Shown here one piece after another: positions 6,259 through 7,582 of a stretch of 7,582 bases of DNA. Origin of the DNA: Vulcanimicrobiota bacterium (GTDB lineage: Bacteria; Eremiobacterota; Eremiobacteria; Baltobacterales; Baltobacteraceae); the NCBI GenBank assembly GCA_028287545.1, contig JAQBPL010000279.1, positions 1-7,582 of the forward strand. The letters run 5' to 3'. The position numbers were made by a program, and so were the translations under genes. Every line of letters starts with the position of its first letter. Position 1 is the first letter of the stretch. Under the pieces are notes generated by a model. It was not told where the DNA came from and did not search any database. It saw only the letters and a program-made list of their open reading frames with translations.

Positions 6259-7452
6259 TTAGGCTGCGTCGCTCCAGACGGGGACGATCGCGCGAACGGC
6301 GCCGTGGACGCCGTAGACCCGCGCCGTCGCATCCAACTGGTCGAGCGGAACCGGCTCCGGCGTCACGACGCTGCCGCCGTCGAAGCGGACGAGCACCCGC
6401 GCGCGCAGCGGCTGCGTGACGAGATCGGCGCCGGCGTGCACCGCGACGTGGGGTTCGCCCCCCGCCAGCGCCGCCACGATGTCGGCGACGACCGCCGACG
6501 CGGTCGGATCGCCGCCGGCTCCCGCGCCGGCGAACGTCAGCGCGCCGCAGCCGCGGCCGACCACGCGCACGACATTGCCGGCGCCGCGCGGCTGGGCGAA
6601 GGGATGCGCGGCCGGAACGTACGCGGGCGTTACGCCCGCTTCGATCCCTTCGCCGGAGCGCTTCGCGATCGCGAGCAGCTTCAACCGCCAGCCGCGCTCC
6701 GCGCCCGCCTGTACGTCGGCGGCGCTCAGCGCCGCGATGCCGTGGCGGAGCACGCCGCCGGAGGTCGACGGCCGGCGGAACGCGAGCCCGGCGAGGATCG
6801 CGAGTTTGTGCGCCGCGTCGTGACCGTCGACGTCGGCACGCGGATCGGCTTCGGCGAAACCGAGCTGCTGTGCTTGCGCGAGCGCTTCATCGTAGGCCGC
6901 GCCGGCGTCCATCGCGTCGAGCACGAAGTTCGTCGTTCCGTTCAGCACGCCGCCGATTTCGAGCACGTCCTCGCTCCCGAGCGATCCCGCCAATGCGCGC
7001 ACGATCGGGATCGCGCCGCCGACCGCCGCTTCGTACCGCAGCGTGGCGCCGGTGCGCGCCGCGAACGCCGCGAGCCACGGGCCTTCGGTCGCGATCAGGT
7101 CTTTGTTCGCCGTGACGACATCTTTGCCGCGAGCGATCGCGCGCAGCACGAGCTCGCGCGCCAGGCCCACGCCGCCGATGCACTCCACCACGACGCGCAC
7201 CGCCGGATCGTCGACGACCTCGAACGGGTCGCCGTCGAAATCTTCCCACGCGACGGCGCGCGGCTTGTGCGGATCGCGGACCGCGATCCCGCGCACGAGG
7301 TCGGGATGCAGTTCCAGCAGCCGGCGCGCGACGCTCGACCCGACGGTGCCGCAGCCGAGCAGGCCGATCCCGTTGACGCGCTGCGCCGTCGCGGTAGCCG
7401 TCGAAATCGACGCCGCTTCAGACGAGCAGAGAACCTTGGGAACGGTGTGCAC
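6259..7452 (-). CDS. hom: Homoserine dehydrogenase, short form without ACT domain
   Basis: 397 aa from GTG 7452. It reduces aspartate semialdehyde to homoserine with NAD(P)H, the branch point to threonine and methionine, in the cytoplasm. The Rossmann motif IGLLGCGTVG lies at 29-38 and TANKDL at 114-119 (Lys117). The family signature runs from GFAEADPRADVD to GHDAAHK (198-216), with Glu201 and catalytic Lys216. GAGAGGDP (309-316) closes the core, followed by TASAVVADIV. The remaining ~70 residues show no ACT-type motif, so direct allosteric control by threonine is not expected from this chain. Start: GGAGG (7462-7458) lies 5 nt before GTG 7452. The in-frame ATG at 7464 (401 aa) has no Shine-Dalgarno site, and the GGAGG would fall inside it. 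Either start precedes the first Rossmann strand. Upstream is a terminator/antiterminator leader suggesting attenuation. The signal-peptide gene downstream probably shares the transcript. Confidence 0.95.
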   Translation of the reverse strand: MHTVPKVLCSSEAASISTATATAQRVNGIGLLGCGTVGSSVARRLLELHPDLVRGIAVRDPHKPRAVAWEDFDGDPFEVVDDPAVRVVVECIGGVGLARELVLRAIARGKDVVTANKDLIATEGPWLAAFAARTGATLRYEAAVGGAIPIVRALAGSLGSEDVLEIGGVLNGTTNFVLDAMDAGAAYDEALAQAQQLGFAEADPRADVDGHDAAHKLAILAGLAFRRPSTSGGVLRHGIAALSAADVQAGAERGWRLKLLAIAKRSGEGIEAGVTPAYVPAAHPFAQPRGAGNVVRVVGRGCGALTFAGAGAGGDPTASAVVADIVAALAGGEPHVAVHAGADLVTQPLRARVLVRFDGGSVVTPEPVPLDQLDATARVYGVHGAVRAIVPVWSDAA

Positions 7453-7457
7453 GAGTG

Positions 7458-7462
7458 CCTCC
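7458..7462 (-). promoter_or_regulatory. Shine-Dalgarno site GGAGG deciding the hom start
   Basis: GGAGG on the minus strand is followed by CACTC (5 nt) and GTG 7452-7450. It overlaps the G of the alternative ATG 7464-7462, so it cannot serve that start. Confidence 0.6.
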
Positions 7463-7480
7463 ATGGTCGGTAAACCGGGA

Positions 7481-7515
7481 AATGAAAACGGCCCCCGCCG
7501 ATTGGCGAGGGCCGT
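7481..7515 (-). terminator. Intrinsic terminator in the hom leader (attenuator terminator)
   Basis: In minus-strand RNA, ACGGCCCUCGCC (7515-7504) pairs with GGCGGGGGCCGU (7499-7488) around the 4-nt loop AAUC. That is 12 pairs, one of them a G-U wobble. UUUUC (7488-7484) and AUUU follow. The same position is a C-A mismatch in plus-strand RNA, and there is no U-tract on that side, so the element is built for leftward transcription. It ends about 30 nt before the hom start. It could instead terminate an upstream minus-strand gene outside the window. Confidence 0.8.
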
Positions 7516-7576
7516 GTCTGTCGTCGCTAGCGTCCGCGTTACGCCGACGTCGACCCAGACCCGCCCTCGCTGAGGG
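7488..7576 (-). promoter_or_regulatory. Putative transcription attenuator leader of hom (mutually exclusive hairpins)
   Basis: Four segments on the minus strand can pair in the classical way. Segment 1, CCCTC (7576-7572), pairs with GAGGG (7568-7564) across AGC. Segment 2, GCGAGGGC (7570-7563), is perfectly complementary over 8 nt to GCCCTCGC (7512-7505), which is the terminator's 5' arm (segment 3). Segment 3 pairs with segment 4 (7499-7488) as the terminator. So 1:2 allows termination and 2:3 prevents it. Threonine codons occur in two frames of the leader. The start of a leader peptide would be beyond the window edge. Family knowledge: thr operon genes including homoserine dehydrogenase are attenuated this way in enterobacteria; extending that to this locus is inference. 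Confidence 0.55.
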
Positions 7577-7580
7577 TAGT
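7539..7580 (-). other. 3' end of a short open frame in the hom leader, candidate leader peptide (truncated)
   Basis: A minus-strand frame enters from the window edge and ends at TAA 7541-7539 with the residues TTLSEGGSGSTSA. Its two Thr codons ACT and ACC (7580-7575) lie at segment 1 of the proposed attenuator. It could be the tail of a leader peptide, of an ordinary upstream gene, or noncoding. No start is visible. Confidence 0.2.
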
Positions 7581-7582
7581 CG

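Noticed and set aside
5582..6262. Plus-strand open frame opposite the signal-peptide gene
   Set aside because: The minus frame has a proper signal peptide and LolA-like strands; the plus frame has neither.
6304..7473. Plus-strand open frame opposite hom
   Set aside because: The homoserine dehydrogenase signature is unambiguous on the minus strand.
7564..7576. CCCTC-GCT-GAGGG as a stand-alone terminator
   Set aside because: Only 5 bp with no U-tract; it makes more sense as segment 1:2 of the leader.

Overview
This is GC-rich bacterial DNA (roughly two-thirds G+C by eye), densely coding on both strands, with no mobile element, CRISPR array, rRNA or tRNA that I can see. The lineage cannot be fixed from the window. 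GC-rich coding, cytoplasmic winged-helix/TPR regulators and possibly leaderless starts would suit a soil lineage such as Eremiobacterota (WPS-2), Deinococcota or Actinomycetota. That is an inference only.

Left part (1-1888, + strand): the end of a catabolic operon. A partial gene, a DapA-superfamily aldolase/lyase and a fumarylacetoacetate-hydrolase-family enzyme are joined by two ATGA stop/start overlaps. The pairing resembles the variant 4-hydroxyphenylacetate (homoprotocatechuate) meta-cleavage clusters in which a DapA-like protein takes the place of the HpaI aldolase beside HpaG-type enzymes.

Middle part (2002-5516): three putative regulators in a row. A minus-strand HTH+TPR protein and a plus-strand winged-helix+TPR protein are divergent and share a TPR body and C-terminal motif but carry different DNA-binding heads. 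Next comes an OmpR-type protein whose receiver domain has lost every phosphorylation residue I can place. The divergent promoter region holds a TTGAT-N5-ATCAA inverted repeat, and two of the regulators have a TACGAT box 6-7 nt before the start codon, as expected of leaderless transcripts.

Right part (5513-7582, - strand): homoserine dehydrogenase lacking an ACT domain, followed by a secreted LolA-like protein that probably shares its transcript. Just upstream of the dehydrogenase is an intrinsic terminator. An upstream segment is perfectly complementary over 8 nt to its 5' arm and can also form its own hairpin. This is the 1:2 / 2:3 / 3:4 layout of a transcription attenuator, with threonine codons in the leader. 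It is the most interesting signal in the window. The window edge cuts the leader, so the start of any leader peptide is not visible.
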